Assembly: GCA_020284085.1 (NCBI GenBank)
Contig: JACEVL010000159.1
Span: forward strand, 692,501 to 756,500
Length of the DNA: 64,000 nt
Direction: 5' to 3'
Origin: Aporrectodea caliginosa
Lineage: Eukaryota; Annelida; Clitellata; Crassiclitellata; Lumbricidae
The notes beneath the pieces are model-generated. The model did not search any database. It had not been told where the DNA came from and saw nothing but the letters and a program-made list of their open reading frames with translations. Shown piece after piece: positions 1 through 11,149 of the stretch. How positions within the stretch are numbered: the first letter of the stretch is position 1; every line of letters begins with the position of its first letter. The translations under genes and the position numbers were made by a program.

Positions 1-503
1 AACAGCTCGTTTAGGCGTATTAAGAAGCCACAAAATGCTGTTAGAGGAATTACTGATCATACAGTCATTCGGAAACCAGTATTAACTAGCAAATGCCCAA
101 GTTATCTCTTTCCTTCCTTCAATGTAATTAGTTGCAGTTTGCCAGCTTACTATTTCAGAATAAACGAAATTATATATACATGTACAATGCTAATATAACT
201 AATATGCGTTGGCTGTGAATAAATAGTTATTTAACTGCATGCTATTCGTTTACCAGTAAAGTGTAGGTAAAACCGACTTCCACAAAATTATTGATTTCTT
301 GTTAGTGCTAACTATGGTAGTTGTACAGACGCGGTCTAAAAACTTAAACCTAACTTAACATGCATGATCATGGAAAGAAAATTGTTCTTGACGACAAAAT
401 TCGGGAGTATATTACGCGTTTTTTCTGGTTTAATCGCCGAAGGAATTTGAAGAAATATGTGAACATCCATTGAGTTTTCAAATAGAAGGGCCATATCAAA
501 GAT
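1..503. other. Non-coding stretch, no feature seen
   Basis: I see no open frame, repeat or RNA gene here. The sequence is AT-rich and probably belongs to the intron upstream of the Ig exon at 22325. Confidence 0.5.
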
Positions 504-515
504 CAGTTGTATTGT

Positions 516-740
516 ATTGTATTGTATTTGAACACTTGTTATAGCGCCCCTACCAGATTTCCCATTCAGAGGCGCTCCCGACTACTGCGCGAACGCTGAA
601 TCGGAGTTTCACGCCGAAGCGCATGAGCAATTGCGAGTGAAGGACTTGCCCAGGGTCCCTACGCGGCGACTTTGAGGTGGATTCGAACCCGCAACCCTCC
701 AGCTGCAAGGCACCAAACATACCCCTAAACCACCGCGCCC
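516..740 (-). repeat. tRNA-derived SINE with LINE-like tail
   Basis: Read on the minus strand, the element starts GGGCGCGGTGG and carries a box A-like GTGGTTTAGGGG (722-733) and a near-perfect RNA polymerase III box B, GGGTTCGAATCC (679-690). It ends in a body containing AGCGCCTCTGAAT, a GGGGCGCT motif and an ATACA-type pentamer tail. The direct repeat CAGTTGTATTGT occurs at 504-515 and again at 741-752, which looks like a target-site duplication. The tail resembles the 3-prime end of the LINE fragment at 22958-23372, so the SINE probably borrowed that LINE's mobilisation machinery. The tRNA-like head and the flanking repeat are seen directly; mobilisation is inferred from how SINEs are known to work. 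Confidence 0.75.
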
Positions 741-752
741 CAGTTGTATTGT

Positions 753-916
753 GATGTGTTGTATTGTGTGTTGTATTGTACTCCACGTTTATAATGCGAC
801 CGAGCCACCCGCAGTAAAGATCCGAGAAATTAATCTCTGATAAACCGACCCGACCGGGAAGCGAACCCGGGGCGCCGGTGTGACGAGCAGGCTACCAACC
901 CACTCGGCCACTCAGG
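753..916 (-). repeat. Second tRNA-derived SINE
   Basis: On the minus strand the sequence opens CCTGAGTGGCCGAGTGGG, matching the box A of Leu/Ser-like tRNAs (899-910), followed by box B GGGTTCGCTTCC (857-868). The element ends in TACAAT/ACAAC pentamers. It lies directly beside the SINE at 516-740, within TTGTATTG-rich flanks, so one appears to have inserted next to or into the tail of the other. It is not a functional tRNA: I find no good anticodon arm or complete acceptor stem. Confidence 0.65.
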
Positions 917-1450
917 ATCCTTGTATTGTATTGTATGTTGCAATGACTGGCACACTTTTCAGATTTAACGAGTAAGAAAGTTTCGTAGCATCTTTGATAG
1001 ACGGAAATACATCAAAGTGATTAGTAATCGTAATCAACTACAGTGTAATGTAAAAATGTCATTTACATAACGTTTCTGGAAGCCTATCGCAGTCTCCGTC
1101 TCATAGTGTAAAGCATACAATAGGGCCTACACGATGTATGTCTTTGAGTTCCCGTTGCCTTATCCGCGGTCTCTTTGATCAGAAGCGGTCTGTTTGAGCT
1201 GTTGCCGCCGTCGCTGGCTTTCAACTACGCGATGGTTTGATAGGAGCGTATAAAAAGCGAAGAATTATCAGCAGTGACACGCTTCATAAACGTGATAATT
1301 CTCTGCAGAGCGTCTTGTATATATGTACGTCGTCCGGCGATCGTGGTTTATACGCGAATTAGTTCTGACGGCGTCTTCTGTGCCAAGTGAAATACGGCTC
1401 TTCATTTCCAAAGGCACCGTTTTGTCGTCGTTTTATTCTCGGAATTATAC
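917..1450. other. Non-coding stretch, no feature seen
   Basis: I see no supported gene. An open frame beginning near 1323 runs into the pyrimidine-rich repeat that follows and shows no protein-family signal. Confidence 0.4.
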
Positions 1451-1462
1451 TGCCCGAATCAT

Positions 1463-1725
1463 CTCGCTCTGTCTCTGTCTGTCTGTCTCCGTCTGTCTGT
1501 CTGTCTGTGTCTCTCTCTTCTCTCTCTCTTTCACTCTCACACTCTCTCTCTCTATAGTCTATATATTTATATATATATATCTGGTTCCTGTCTCTCTCTC
1601 TCTGTATGTGTATCTATCTTTCTGTCTGTCTGTCTGTCTCTCTCTCTTTCTCTCTTTCTATCTCTGGCTCTTTCTCTGTTACCTTTCCCTCTCTTCTCAT
1701 TCCTTCTATCTTCTCCTCTCTATCC
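1463..1725. repeat. CT/CTGT-rich low-complexity tract
   Basis: The tract has imperfect CTGT and CT runs, broken by a short TATA stretch around 1560-1580. The Leu/Ser-rich frames across it are products of the repeat. Confidence 0.85.
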
Positions 1726-2084
1726 CTGTGTCGCTGGGATGTGGTCCGTTTAAAGTTGCTTACTTATCCCGTGTATCCTGGCTTTCGGTCTTTTCTGAGT
1801 CTCATGGATATCGACTGGTTCCTAAGAACGGTGCACATAGAGTGCGTTTTTGCTTTGAAACCTATATCCCGTAAAAAGACACAAGTCAGCGGACTAATTA
1901 AGCAATTATAATAAAACCGCCCGAGTAGCCCATCTCTAGTAGGGAGACTGAACAACTGGTGGCGCTAGGCTATCAGACATAGGGTGGAGAGGCAATGTAG
2001 AAGGCTCCCAATGGTAAGTCACAAAAATTTAAGTTCATGGCCTGGATGGCCACTTCCTTCAGCACACAGCAAATTGAAAAGAGC

Positions 2085-2228
2085 GGGTACATATAATATG
2101 GTGACACTTGGAGGCCATGGGTTCAGTTGGGGTCAAGGCCTCTAACCTATCCTGTAGAGCCGCAGCAAATCGAACTCGCATACCCTCCGCTAGAAGGCGA
2201 GCATTCGACTAATCAGCCGAGCTGCAGG
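2085..2228 (-). repeat. tRNA-like SINE head
   Basis: On the minus strand GCTCGGCTGATTAGTCG (2206-2222) resembles box A and GAGTTCGATTTGC (2165-2177) resembles box B, with the spacing of a tRNA. The downstream body reaches to about 2085 and its end is unclear. This is a SINE or tRNA pseudogene. The broken acceptor pairing argues against a working tRNA. Confidence 0.5.
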
Positions 2229-2548
2229 CATAGTGGCTGGCACACGCTTTCAGCTGTGGTGTGAGACGACATCCTGATTGATAACAGCGAATTTAATCGT
2301 CCGTCCGTCTGTGATTCATGCGAACTATTCAGACAAATGATTCACGTGTCTTTGGATTCACTTGGCCACGATGCACTGTGGTCGTAATAAGGCTCATGGA
2401 CGACGTCTTGATGTTCGAATTGATGCGTCTAATTTTCCTTTGAGAAATCGGTTCCGGCTTTGAAATCCTCTTATTGAGCTTTGGTCTTTCAGAGGTCACG
2501 ACATGAATAGAATCTGGAAGCACACAAATTTATTTCAATTATTCACTG

Positions 2549-2551
<3 letters not shown>

Positions 2552-2582
<31 letters not shown>

Positions 2583-2951
2583 TGTATGTATGTATGTATG
2601 TATGTATGTATGTATGTATGTATGTATGTATTTATGTATGTATGTATGTATGTATGTATGTATGTATGTATGTATGTATGTATGTATGTATGTATGTATG
2701 TATGGATGGATGGTATGTATGATGGATGGATGGATGGATGGATGGATGGATGGATGGATGGATGGATGGATGGATGGATGGATGGATGGATGGATGGATG
2801 GATGGATGGATGGATGGATGGATGGATGGATGGATGGATGGATGGATGGATGGATGGATGGATGGATGGATGGATGGATGGATGGATGGATGGATGGATG
2901 GATGGATGGATGGATGGATGGATGGATGGATGGATGGATGGATGGATGGAT
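2552..2951. repeat. Compound microsatellite (TATG)n then (GGAT)n
   Basis: About 150 bp of TATG units pass into about 245 bp of GGAT units through a short mixed junction at 2700-2725. Long open frames on both strands ([12 protein letters not shown] repeats) are simply the translated tetranucleotide, which is open in all frames. Confidence 0.97.
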
Positions 2952-3403
2952 TATGGTGGTCCCCAATTTTTTTAAATTGACTTTGCACAGCATCTAATAT
3001 TGTTCCTTTCTTACAAACAAACTTTTCTGCAAAATTTCATGTGGCTCTAATAATATTGAGGGGTTCCTCAATCAAATTAAAAGTTAACAACATTGAAAAG
3101 CATCGTCGCAGATGCAGTTTCATTATCAAAATACTTTTAGAACATTTGACAGCTTGTACTCATTATTAAGTGAATGATAGAAGCAAGTCAGTTACATGAA
3201 CAACAAAAACAGTTGTTGCCAGTGATCACTTTTCAAAGTTCGTTATCTGAGGCAACTGACAGTGACTAGCATTATTTTGCGTGGTGTATAAGACATTAGG
3301 GTGCTTTTTCTAGAATCTGGAATGCTTTTGCGATTATCTTCAACGATCTGAATTAGTTTGTGCATTTCAGATTCTTTTCTTCTTATGGACTCATTGAAAA
3401 CAC
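2952..3403. other. Non-coding stretch, no feature seen
   Basis: AT-rich sequence with no supported gene or repeat. Confidence 0.4.
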
Positions 3404-4064
3404 TCATTTATAGGGCAACTGAATGTTCAGCAGCTTCATTGACAACTCTGAGTGATTTAATGACATCTGCGGCTTCTTTATAGATTGCATGATATAATTC
3501 CATGTTCCTGGATTACTTCCTGACAAGATAGCAATGTCTCCTGCCCGAATAAGCGCAGAGCGGCGCAGATGATGAAGATTTAACCGGTTCATGAAACTGC
3601 TTCCTGTCTTGATATTCAGTCTCTGTCTATGAATATCTGATCCATCAAACACTCCAGTCATCTCTACACAGAATCATGGCTTCTGCAATTAATCTCCTCT
3701 CATCGTCAGAAATCTTGTTGAAAAATAAAAAAAGTGAGACTAAGATACCACATGTAGTTTCGTAGTTTATTTTATAGCAGCCAATGTCTATCATGCCATA
3801 CTTTTTGATTCTTTTCAAAAGAAGCAAATTATTATCGGAGCATCACTAGCCATTGGTCAGTGGACATGCTATCCATGCCTGCACACAAATATGTCCAGCA
3901 AACAGACAAAATTCTGTTAGATTCTTTATCTCAGTAACAGTCGACTTAAAGTGGTACATAAACAGACAAATCTCATGCAATAAATGATTTTGGTCTTCAA
4001 TCTGGTCATTTTCAGAAGGAAATGAAGCTGCGTTTTCATTGCCATTCTGCTGCCCTAATACCAA
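3404..4064 (-). pseudogene. Decayed coding remnant, probably transposon-associated
   Basis: Three adjacent minus-strand open pieces (4064-3846, 3827-3645, 3661-3404) read as parts of one decayed protein interrupted by stops and frameshifts. The first includes TVTEIKNLTEFCLF and then AWIACPL. A shifted frame between pieces gives SDAP, and the second piece follows with NLLLLKRIKKY and SDDERRLIAEAM. I recall similar blocks (an AP-ND-LL-L-Y pattern followed by an acidic EEKR segment) in uncharacterised, multi-copy, transposon-associated proteins of marine invertebrates, but I cannot name the family or its function. Intact family length is unknown to me. The stops at the first junction (TAG, TGA near 3842-3850) show it is broken here. 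It could instead be exons of a gene, but splice sites are not convincing. Confidence 0.35.
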
Positions 4065-4269
4065 CAGAGTTCAATCATTTCTCTGTAGTCTTCTCGTGGC
4101 AAGTGAGAACTGTCGGCTGACATAACAGCCTGTAAAGACAGGCAGACTTCTTACCTGAGCTGAAACAACATTGGATTATCAAGTCGGGTGTCAATCTAGC
4201 GGTTTATAGTTTCAACATCCAAGGCAGTAAGATTTCGAGCGGCACAGGACTTAATCAGAATGATGGATA

Positions 4270-4690
4270 AGAAAGCGCATTGTTTAGTGATAGAATTATT
4301 TATATTTTGGCGGTCGGGGTCTGGTCTTAGCGGGAGCGGGGGGCGACTCAAACGCAGTTCTACACTCAGAACCACCCGAATCACTGCCTCGTTTACTCTC
4401 GACGTAAAGTGGCCGCTCCTTCTGTCTCCGTTCTCTTCAAGGAAGGTTCAGGATTGGTCGCATCCTAAAAAATGGCAACGTTGTAGACGCTGTAAAGCTC
4501 TGTCTCGGAAGCCGACCCTGCCTATTCGGCGGCCGCCTGGTGGGAAACGTCCTGAGGAGGAGGATGGCCTTTTCTCAGAACAGGGTTCGTTCCTTTACCG
4601 GAAACAGTCATTCCCTTTTTATTTGTCTTTTTTACAACGGGTTTTCTCTTCATCACCATTCTGCCTCTCGTAACTCTGTAACTACAGCCA
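4270..4690 (+). repeat. Dispersed repeat, copy 1
   Basis: This stretch is clearly related, in the same orientation, to 38150-38400. Shared blocks include CTGAGGATGGCC-like sequence, CCATTTTCTCAGAAC, TTCCTTTACCGG and a GGGTTTTTCTCTT-like segment, in the same order and at similar spacing. The identity of the family is unknown. Both copies have an open frame containing a FSE...SFLY peptide, so the ancestor might have been coding or a transposon leader region. Confidence 0.55.
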
Positions 4691-5728
4691 TTACATGTAA
4701 TATGAGGTGTACCAAGTCAGTCTCTTAGTTCCTGGGACAGAGAAGACTTATGACCAGCTTCTGCGTCTTTCCATCTTCGGCATAAGTAATTCTAGCAGCG
4801 CATATTCCAACTACCATGCTCATCTCGCTCCATTTCGATATTTAAGATTTCCAAGGTCACACGTAAGTTCACGAACTCAGTACGAGTTCGAGAACAGTTG
4901 TTCTCGTCAACAAAGTTAATCAAACTTAAATTCTCCAATAAATCCAATTGCATTTTTAACTTGCGCCCGCTAGATGTCAGCTCGTTAGCCATTTGGATGC
5001 TGCTGTCGCAGTCCTCAGTTAAATGTCGTCGCGTACAGTGTTGCACGCAGCAATTCAACAACCAATCCGCACGGAGTAAACAGTTGAAACAATTAGTTTA
5101 CAACAAAGCGTGTCAAGGGGTCATGATTCGAAAATGTTTAGAGTCATTAGTCATTACGTCATTTTCGAATCGAATCGAATACTGCCTTCCGATTCGTTTT
5201 CGAATCGAATATCGAAGCTTCGCAGGCGGCTACTTATGATAGGGCCTATCTTCAGATTTAACTGTTTCGAATCGTTTGAAACTACAGTGAGTTTGATTAA
5301 TGTGCAAGATCGTGTTTTCAAAGAGTTCAACCTAGCTTCTTGGGGAACAGAAAACGTTCTATTGAGGGAAAGAAATTGCCAGACGAAGCAGTTGCAATTG
5401 TTTTATACGAAGTTGACAAATTTAGCCTATTCCATTTTTATGTCCGTAGTAAGGAAATGAACGTAGATTATGAGAAATTGAATGTTTGAAGGATTCGTTG
5501 CTATCAGAATCTTTGCGGTTTATTTGTTAAGAGACGAACAAATTATTTTTCTTCTGATATAATTAAATCAGAATAATTATAACAAATGAGCGGGGACAAA
5601 AGTAGGCGTGTAAGACGGAAAATAAAGAAAAATCGGTTGCAATTCCGAAAGGCACATCACGTGTAAACAACCAAATGACCCAGTGGTGTGGCGACATAAA
5701 AATTGCTAATAGGCCTACAGACGTGCGC
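4691..5728. other. Non-coding stretch
   Basis: No gene is supported. Around 5125-5215 there is a small cluster of GAATCGAAT/TTCGAATC words that could be the decayed end of an inverted-repeat element, but I could not find a partner. Confidence 0.35.
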
Positions 5729-5732
5729 TTAA

Positions 5733-7159
5733 AGGGGAGCACTGCATAAGGCAGAAAATCAAAAGGCAGAAAATCAAAAGGCAGAAAATCAAGAGGCAGA
5801 AAATCAAAAGGCAGAAAAATAATAAGGCAGAAAAGTCAAAAGGCAGAAGAATCAAAAGGCAGAAAATCAAAAGGCAGAAAAATCAAAAGGCAGAAACTCA
5901 TGAAGATGTTGCATAACAAACTCAATATTTCATCCGTAGTGTCAGAACACAAAAAATATAAAGCGCCATTAGCGTTATAAATGTCGTGATTAACCAACTA
6001 TTTCAAAACATACAAAAATCGGCCTGTAATGTTATAATGTTCGATGTTCGATAATCTGCTGACGGCCCCTTCAGAATCTTTCCAATGTTTCCATCTATGT
6101 CTGTGTTCGCGGTGATCGAACAACCTAAATCACGCCATCTCTCACACTTCCAATACAATACAGCGCTTCCACCACCGTTCTTTGGCGTGTATGTCTTAGT
6201 TAATTGAAACTAGTAATCACGTACTGTCAGCAAACGTTTACCTTTCTGAGAATGCACAAAGACTCCGATTTCCACACTCTCTACGTTAGCAGCCATTTTA
6301 TATCCTACATTCGTTAGACAATTCGTAAATGATTCTCAAGTTCTCAAGGTAGGCCTATGTCTCTCTCTTTAAGTTCTCTGCCCTTCGGCAGGTTCCAACT
6401 TCCAATGACGCCACTCTTCTCTGTGCTGTGCTTTTTCCTTTAATTCGCTGTATCCGTCGGCCATCCATCCCAGCATCATCTGCCTCGGTCTTCCCCTCCC
6501 TCTTTTCCCTACCATTCTCCCTTCTATGATTTCTTTGAGGAGGGAGTCTCCTCTTAATACGTGCCCCACCCAGTTCTTCTGTCTTTCTCTTATTGTTGTT
6601 ATTAGCGATCGTTTTTCATCAACCATTTGTAGTACTTCGTCATTCGTAGGCCTATGTGCTGCTTTATATAATGACATTCGTATAGTCTGTTTGCTCTCGG
6701 GTGGCCTCCAGAACGTTCGAAACGTTTATTTACTGAAAATTACTTCAAAGCATCTGTTTTGACAAAGTCTGGTACGATTACTGTTTATGTATTGCAAGTA
6801 ACTGACCCTGTATTTTGATTGTTGATTTCATACAAATTACTTCAAAGCAGCCGGTTCAAGGCATCCAGGCATCCATTTACAAAAGTGGGGTGGTGTCCAC
6901 TGTTTCAAATCTCAATCAATGCCTTCTTATTTTCCGCCTTTTCAGTTTCTGCCTTTTCATTTTCTGCGGTCAGATTATTGTTTGTTTAATGCAAATAACT
7001 GCCGTTTGATTTTCTGCCTTTTGACTTTTCTGCCTTTTGATTTTTCTGCCTTTTGACTTTTCTGCCTTATTATTTTTCTGCCTTTTGATTTTCTGCCTCT
7101 TGATTTTCTGCCTTTTGATTTTCTGCCTTTTGATTTTCTGCCTTATGCAGTAGACCCGC
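5733..7159. mobile_element. Foldback DNA transposon with tandem-repeat ends, TTAA target
   Basis: The left end (5733-5897) is ACTGCATAAGGCAG followed by about a dozen roughly 14-bp units of the form AAGGCAGAAAATCA. The right end (about 6985-7159) is the inverted complement and copies even the unit variants (an AAGAGG unit, then an AATAATAAGG unit) in the same order. TTAA lies immediately outside both ends (5729-5732 and 7160-7163). A TTAA duplication is typical of piggyBac and Kolobok elements. No transposase is visible, so this copy is non-autonomous. The centre holds a fragment of a retroelement (6369-6677) and AT-rich filler. Confidence 0.8.
6369..6677 (-). pseudogene. C-terminal fragment of a non-LTR retrotransposon ORF2
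   Basis: The 102-residue frame contains [29 protein letters not shown], then [19 protein letters not shown] and [14 protein letters not shown]. The GHVLR...GKRGRGRPR...W pattern is the familiar C-terminal end of many animal non-LTR reverse transcriptases. The catalytic RT domain is missing, so it is a fragment. It lies inside the foldback element 5733-7159, where it was either captured or inserted. The pattern match is confident; the exact clade is not. Confidence 0.65.
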
Positions 7160-7464
7160 TTAAAGCGTGTCGACTAATCGACGTAATAATTACTGCAGTG
7201 TACTTGCGTTTGGCAGATGATTTGGAAATGACTTTATAGTTTAAAGAAAGCTGACTTTGGCCGAACACAACATCGGACTGTTGGCACTGGTCAGTTGTCT
7301 AAGGACCGTTTCTGATGCGAAATGTCGCCTGTGACCTTCGGGGTTAGGCGAGGTCAACGCAAGAGGGGAATTGAAGGGCAACCACCGTAAATCCCCGTTT
7401 TGAATCGCTGTTATAGAAAATATAAAAACTCTATGGAAGCGTCGTCCCGGTGGTCAGTGAAGCA

Positions 7465-7600
7465 TTCACATAAACAGACATACAGACAGACAGAGAAACA
7501 CACAGACAGACAGAGACAGACAGATATGCAGATAGATAGGTAGGTAGGCAGCCATACATGCTGGTGACGTCTGTCTGCCTGCCTGCCCGCCTGCCTGTCA
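7465..7600. repeat. CAGA/CTGC-rich low-complexity tract
   Basis: Imperfect ACAGACAG units change to GTAGGTAGGCAG and CTGCCTGC units. No gene is supported. Confidence 0.8.
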
Positions 7601-7639
7601 GAAGGTGAGTAGTGTATGATCCTACATGGTGACTCCAGC

Positions 7640-7970
7640 GTATATTGGGGTTGTTGGAAGGCAAAGGGTCGTTGACTCCACAGATCCAGTTACACTTTCT
7701 AATCCGTTCCTCGTCTCGTGGGGTCGGCGCAACGCAATGGGGTTGCGACGAATGGGGTGAGGTTGCGTAGGATGGACAGCGGTTGAATTGGGTGGACTTG
7801 TTGGGGTTGAATAGGGTTGCATCGGTTGGAATGGGATCGAATAAGGTGGACTTATTGGTGTTGGGTGGGGTTGCGTGGGGTCTGGAGACGTTTCGAAAAA
7901 TGGGGTGAGATTCTGGAGTTGGATATGGCTAGTAGTGTAGGGAGGCGCTGCGGGGGGGGGGGCGGGAGAG
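7640..7970. repeat. G-rich degenerate minisatellite
   Basis: Repeated GGGGTTG, GGTGGACTT and GGGTTGAAT words are spaced irregularly, with a G run near 7952-7962. The plus strand has many GG/GGG tracts that could form G-quadruplexes. Open frames here are repeat-derived. Confidence 0.6.
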
Positions 7971-8114
7971 GAGGATATGAATGGATGAGATGGCTTAACG
8001 CAATCACTGGTTCGTGTCGAAGTCAGGTTTCGATCGTTAGACCGCATCTAGTCGTAAAACCATGGAATTAAATCAAAATATCTGTTCCCTGCCATGGATG
8101 GAGTATTCTGCATC

Positions 8115-8285
8115 GAATCTGGCGGAGGAGAAATAAGAGGAGGAAAAGGAGGAGTAGGAAGAGGAAAATTATGAAATGGAATAGGAGAAGTAAGAGGAGG
8201 ACTAAGAGGAATCAAGTAGGAAGAAATATAAGAGCAAAAACAGAAAGACGGAAGAGGAAGAAGAGGAACAGAAAGAGGCAGTTTT
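8115..8285. repeat. Purine-rich low-complexity tract
   Basis: Imperfect GAGGA/AGAAG repeats. No gene is seen. Confidence 0.7.
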
Positions 8286-8869
8286 CTTTTGCCTGAAGTT
8301 CATGTTTAGGATTGGCCCATATACGGTACAGTAAGATCCTTTACAAGAGTTTTTTGCCATGCAGGTAAAGAATCTGATCTGCTCCTTTTGGTCATTACCA
8401 ATTGAGCTTAAGTTGGTTTTAAACAACAACTGAAGAAAGCGTTCATTGTATGTTGCATCTGCCTATACCGTCTGCGTCCATGGGCTCATGACCGTGTCAT
8501 CCCCTCCGCTGACAGTCTGATGAGAAAATTTACATCACCAGGATGATTTATGGGATTTAGACCGATTGGAACTGTCTCGAGTAGCTCTGTGTATGATGTA
8601 TGACTACAATGTTTGTACACGAAAATACGGATAGCAATTGGTTGATTAAAGAATATTCTTATCTTATCTTCTCATCGATCACTGTCAGAACCAGTAATCG
8701 CCGAAATGACTAATTTAGGAAGTTTATAATGAGATCTGCATTGCATCGTAACTCATCAATTAAGCGGCAATAATTCATGGTCCTCATGACTGTAAAATTT
8801 GTGGGTGAACCCCAACAATGGTGGTCTTGACTTCATAGGGGATCTAATCCTCAGGACACCCGCCACTGT
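8286..8869. other. Non-coding stretch
   Basis: No gene is supported. Around 8560-8670 the text GTACACGAAAATACGG...AATATTCTTATCTTATC looks like the 3-prime end and short tail repeat of a plus-strand retroelement, but no coding part is recognisable. Confidence 0.35.
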
Positions 8870-9153
8870 CACCTGCTAGAAATGAATTGTCTGATTAAAA
8901 ACCGGCAGTCATAAGAACATAGGAGCTTTTGTGAGGTTAATGAAAGGTGATACATAGTGTTACATTGTCACCTGTTAATAATGAATTGTCTGATTAAAAA
9001 CCGGCAGTCGTAAGAACATAGGAGCTTTTGTGAGGTTAATGAAAGGTGATACAGCAGTGTTACATTGTCACCTGTTAATAATGAATTGTCTGATTAAAAA
9101 CCGGCAGTCGTAAGAACATAGGAGCTTTTGTGAGGTTAATGAAAGGTGATACA
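8870..9153. repeat. Three-copy 100-bp tandem repeat
   Basis: The unit starts CACCTGTTAATAATGAATTG and ends near AGTGTTACATTGT. Copies begin at about 8870, 8969 and 9069. Copies two and three are nearly identical; copy one differs at a few positions. The repeat runs up to the TATG microsatellite region. Confidence 0.9.
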
Positions 9154-9346
9154 TGGACGCAGTCAGGACATTGTGAATTATATGCTCAGGTGCTAACAGA
9201 AGTTGGTTCGGATCGGTTTACAGGCACTTCATTACCGGTGGAGGCGCTGAAGACAGAGCAATGTATCAGGTTACAATTGAGATGTGCTAGAAAGCCATGT
9301 GCATGTAAGTATCATATTTGTATGTATGTGTGTTTGCAATCATACA

Positions 9347-9597
9347 TGTATGTATGTATGTATGTATGTATGTATGTATGTATGTATGTATGTATGTATG
9401 TATGTATGTATGTATGTATGTATGTATGTATGTATGTATGTATGTATGTGTGTGTATGTATGTATGTATGTATGTATGCATGTATGTATGTATGCATGTA
9501 TGTATGTATGTGCATGTATGTATGTATGTATGTATGTATGTATGTATGTATGTATGTATGTATGTATGTATGTATGTATGTATGTATGTATGTATGT
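9347..9597. repeat. (TATG)n microsatellite
   Basis: About 250 bp of TATG units with a few GTGT and TGCA variants in the middle. The MYVC/HTYI frames are repeat artefacts. Confidence 0.97.
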
Positions 9598-9779
9598 TTG
9601 TATGTTGTATATTTATATATGTGGGCTTATATAATATGTATGCAGATAAGTTTATGGTGGGATAAAATGATTTCCGACCCCAGCAACGAGTTTGTGAAAT
9701 AAAGGAATAGTAGTAGTCTATAGCAGTAAATCCTCTGTCGGTGTTGTTATGTTCGGCTGTCATTGCGTTCGTTCCTAAG

Positions 9780-10330
9780 ATCCGCCTTTTCCTCGTGGTT
9801 GTCTCCTGTCGCTCTACCCTTTCCATGTTATTACTTCATTCCCTTCCTTCCACCTCCATTTTCCACTTCTTTACTCTACCCTGTCTTTACATCCTCTCTC
9901 TCTCTCCTTCTCCTCCTCCTCGGCCTTCTTCCTTCTATTCCATATTTCCGTCTTCTCCTTCTCCTTCTTAGTCGTAATTCATCTTCTCCTCTTCTTCACC
10001 GTTCTGTTCCCTACTTATCCTCCTCTCCATCTCTTTCGTGCTTTATCTTTTCCCATTCCACCTCTCTCCTCTTCTTCCACTGCCCTTCTTATTGTTAGTG
10101 TTTTATTGTTATTAAGTCAACGTCTCTCTCTGTCTCCCTGTCTGTCTCTCTGTCTCCCTGTCTTTCTGTCTGTCTGTCTGTTTGTCTCTCACAGACCCTC
10201 TCGCCTGTTACACAGTGAACTGTGACTTCCTAACGAAGCTAATCACTTCCCTTCTCTACATTTCTCCCTTTTCTTCCTTCCCATCTCCTCTTCCATTCTC
10301 TCCCATTCCCGACCTGAACAAACAGCCTTT
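9780..10330. repeat. Pyrimidine-rich tract
   Basis: Long CT-rich sequence with CTCCT, CTTCTC and CTGT runs. The Leu/Ser/Pro-rich frames have no family signal. Confidence 0.75.
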
Positions 10331-11149
10331 TTAACTCGATAGCCGAGTCCGTCTTGAACCAACAGATCGGTCACTCGGTTCATTGAGGGCGACTCCACTG
10401 TCTACAGTAATGTCGACTGATATCAGACACCATGGTCAAGGGTCTAATTAACCTCTGAAATGAAGCCAGCGTGGCTTTCTTATAGGACAGGTTTTTACTG
10501 TCTCACATTTACAGTCAGGCGCTATAGAAACGCTGAGATACGCTGATATGATCAAGCGTATAAGTGTGGCTATAAGCTTAAAGTTTTCAATATCCAGGAA
10601 CGACTTTCCATATATACTGTACTTTATTGCCAGATAATCTTTTATGCATGCATGTATGTATGAAGACACTTAGATCAACACTCTGAATATAGCGTCTCAG
10701 AAACACCTTACTGATGCTTTTATAACAACACTCTTCCTATATTTATTATTTCTTTATTTTTTGCCTTGATGGTTGGCAGATTTTTTAAATTTATATTACT
10801 TAGTAACCATAACAGAACAAGTAATAAACAATAGAATATTCCTTATTGTTGGACCAATTGCGAACCGTATTTTGGCTTACTGGTTAGTTTCAATTCTACT
10901 TATTCCGCCTAAGGTATTTAAGTAGCCTAACTAGTTAAGATTGTTTTCTCGATTCCCTTCAGAGTTTTGTTATCTTATTTAGGTTGTCTTTAAATTGTCT
11001 AACCCGCATCAACAGATGTTTTGTGTAAGGCGAAAAGGTAGTCCTATTTTATAAATCATTCTAATTAGAAACGTTTTCCTTGTGAGACGTGTCAGCTGGA
11101 GGTATTTCTCGATCATGAGCACGGGAGCGCAGGTCATGTCCGGTATGTC
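10331..11149. other. Non-coding stretch, no feature seen
   Basis: AT-rich sequence with no supported gene, RNA or mobile element. Confidence 0.4.

Noticed and set aside
2503..2997. Long MYVC/MDGW and HPSI open frames, and similar ones at 9.1-9.8, 13.0-13.7, 15.4-15.7 and 33.6-34.0 kb
   Set aside because: They are translations of tetranucleotide microsatellites, open in several frames on both strands, with no domain or splice context.
5750..5897. CRISPR-like regular repeats
   Set aside because: Units are adjacent without unique spacers and are mirrored at the other end of a transposon; animal DNA.
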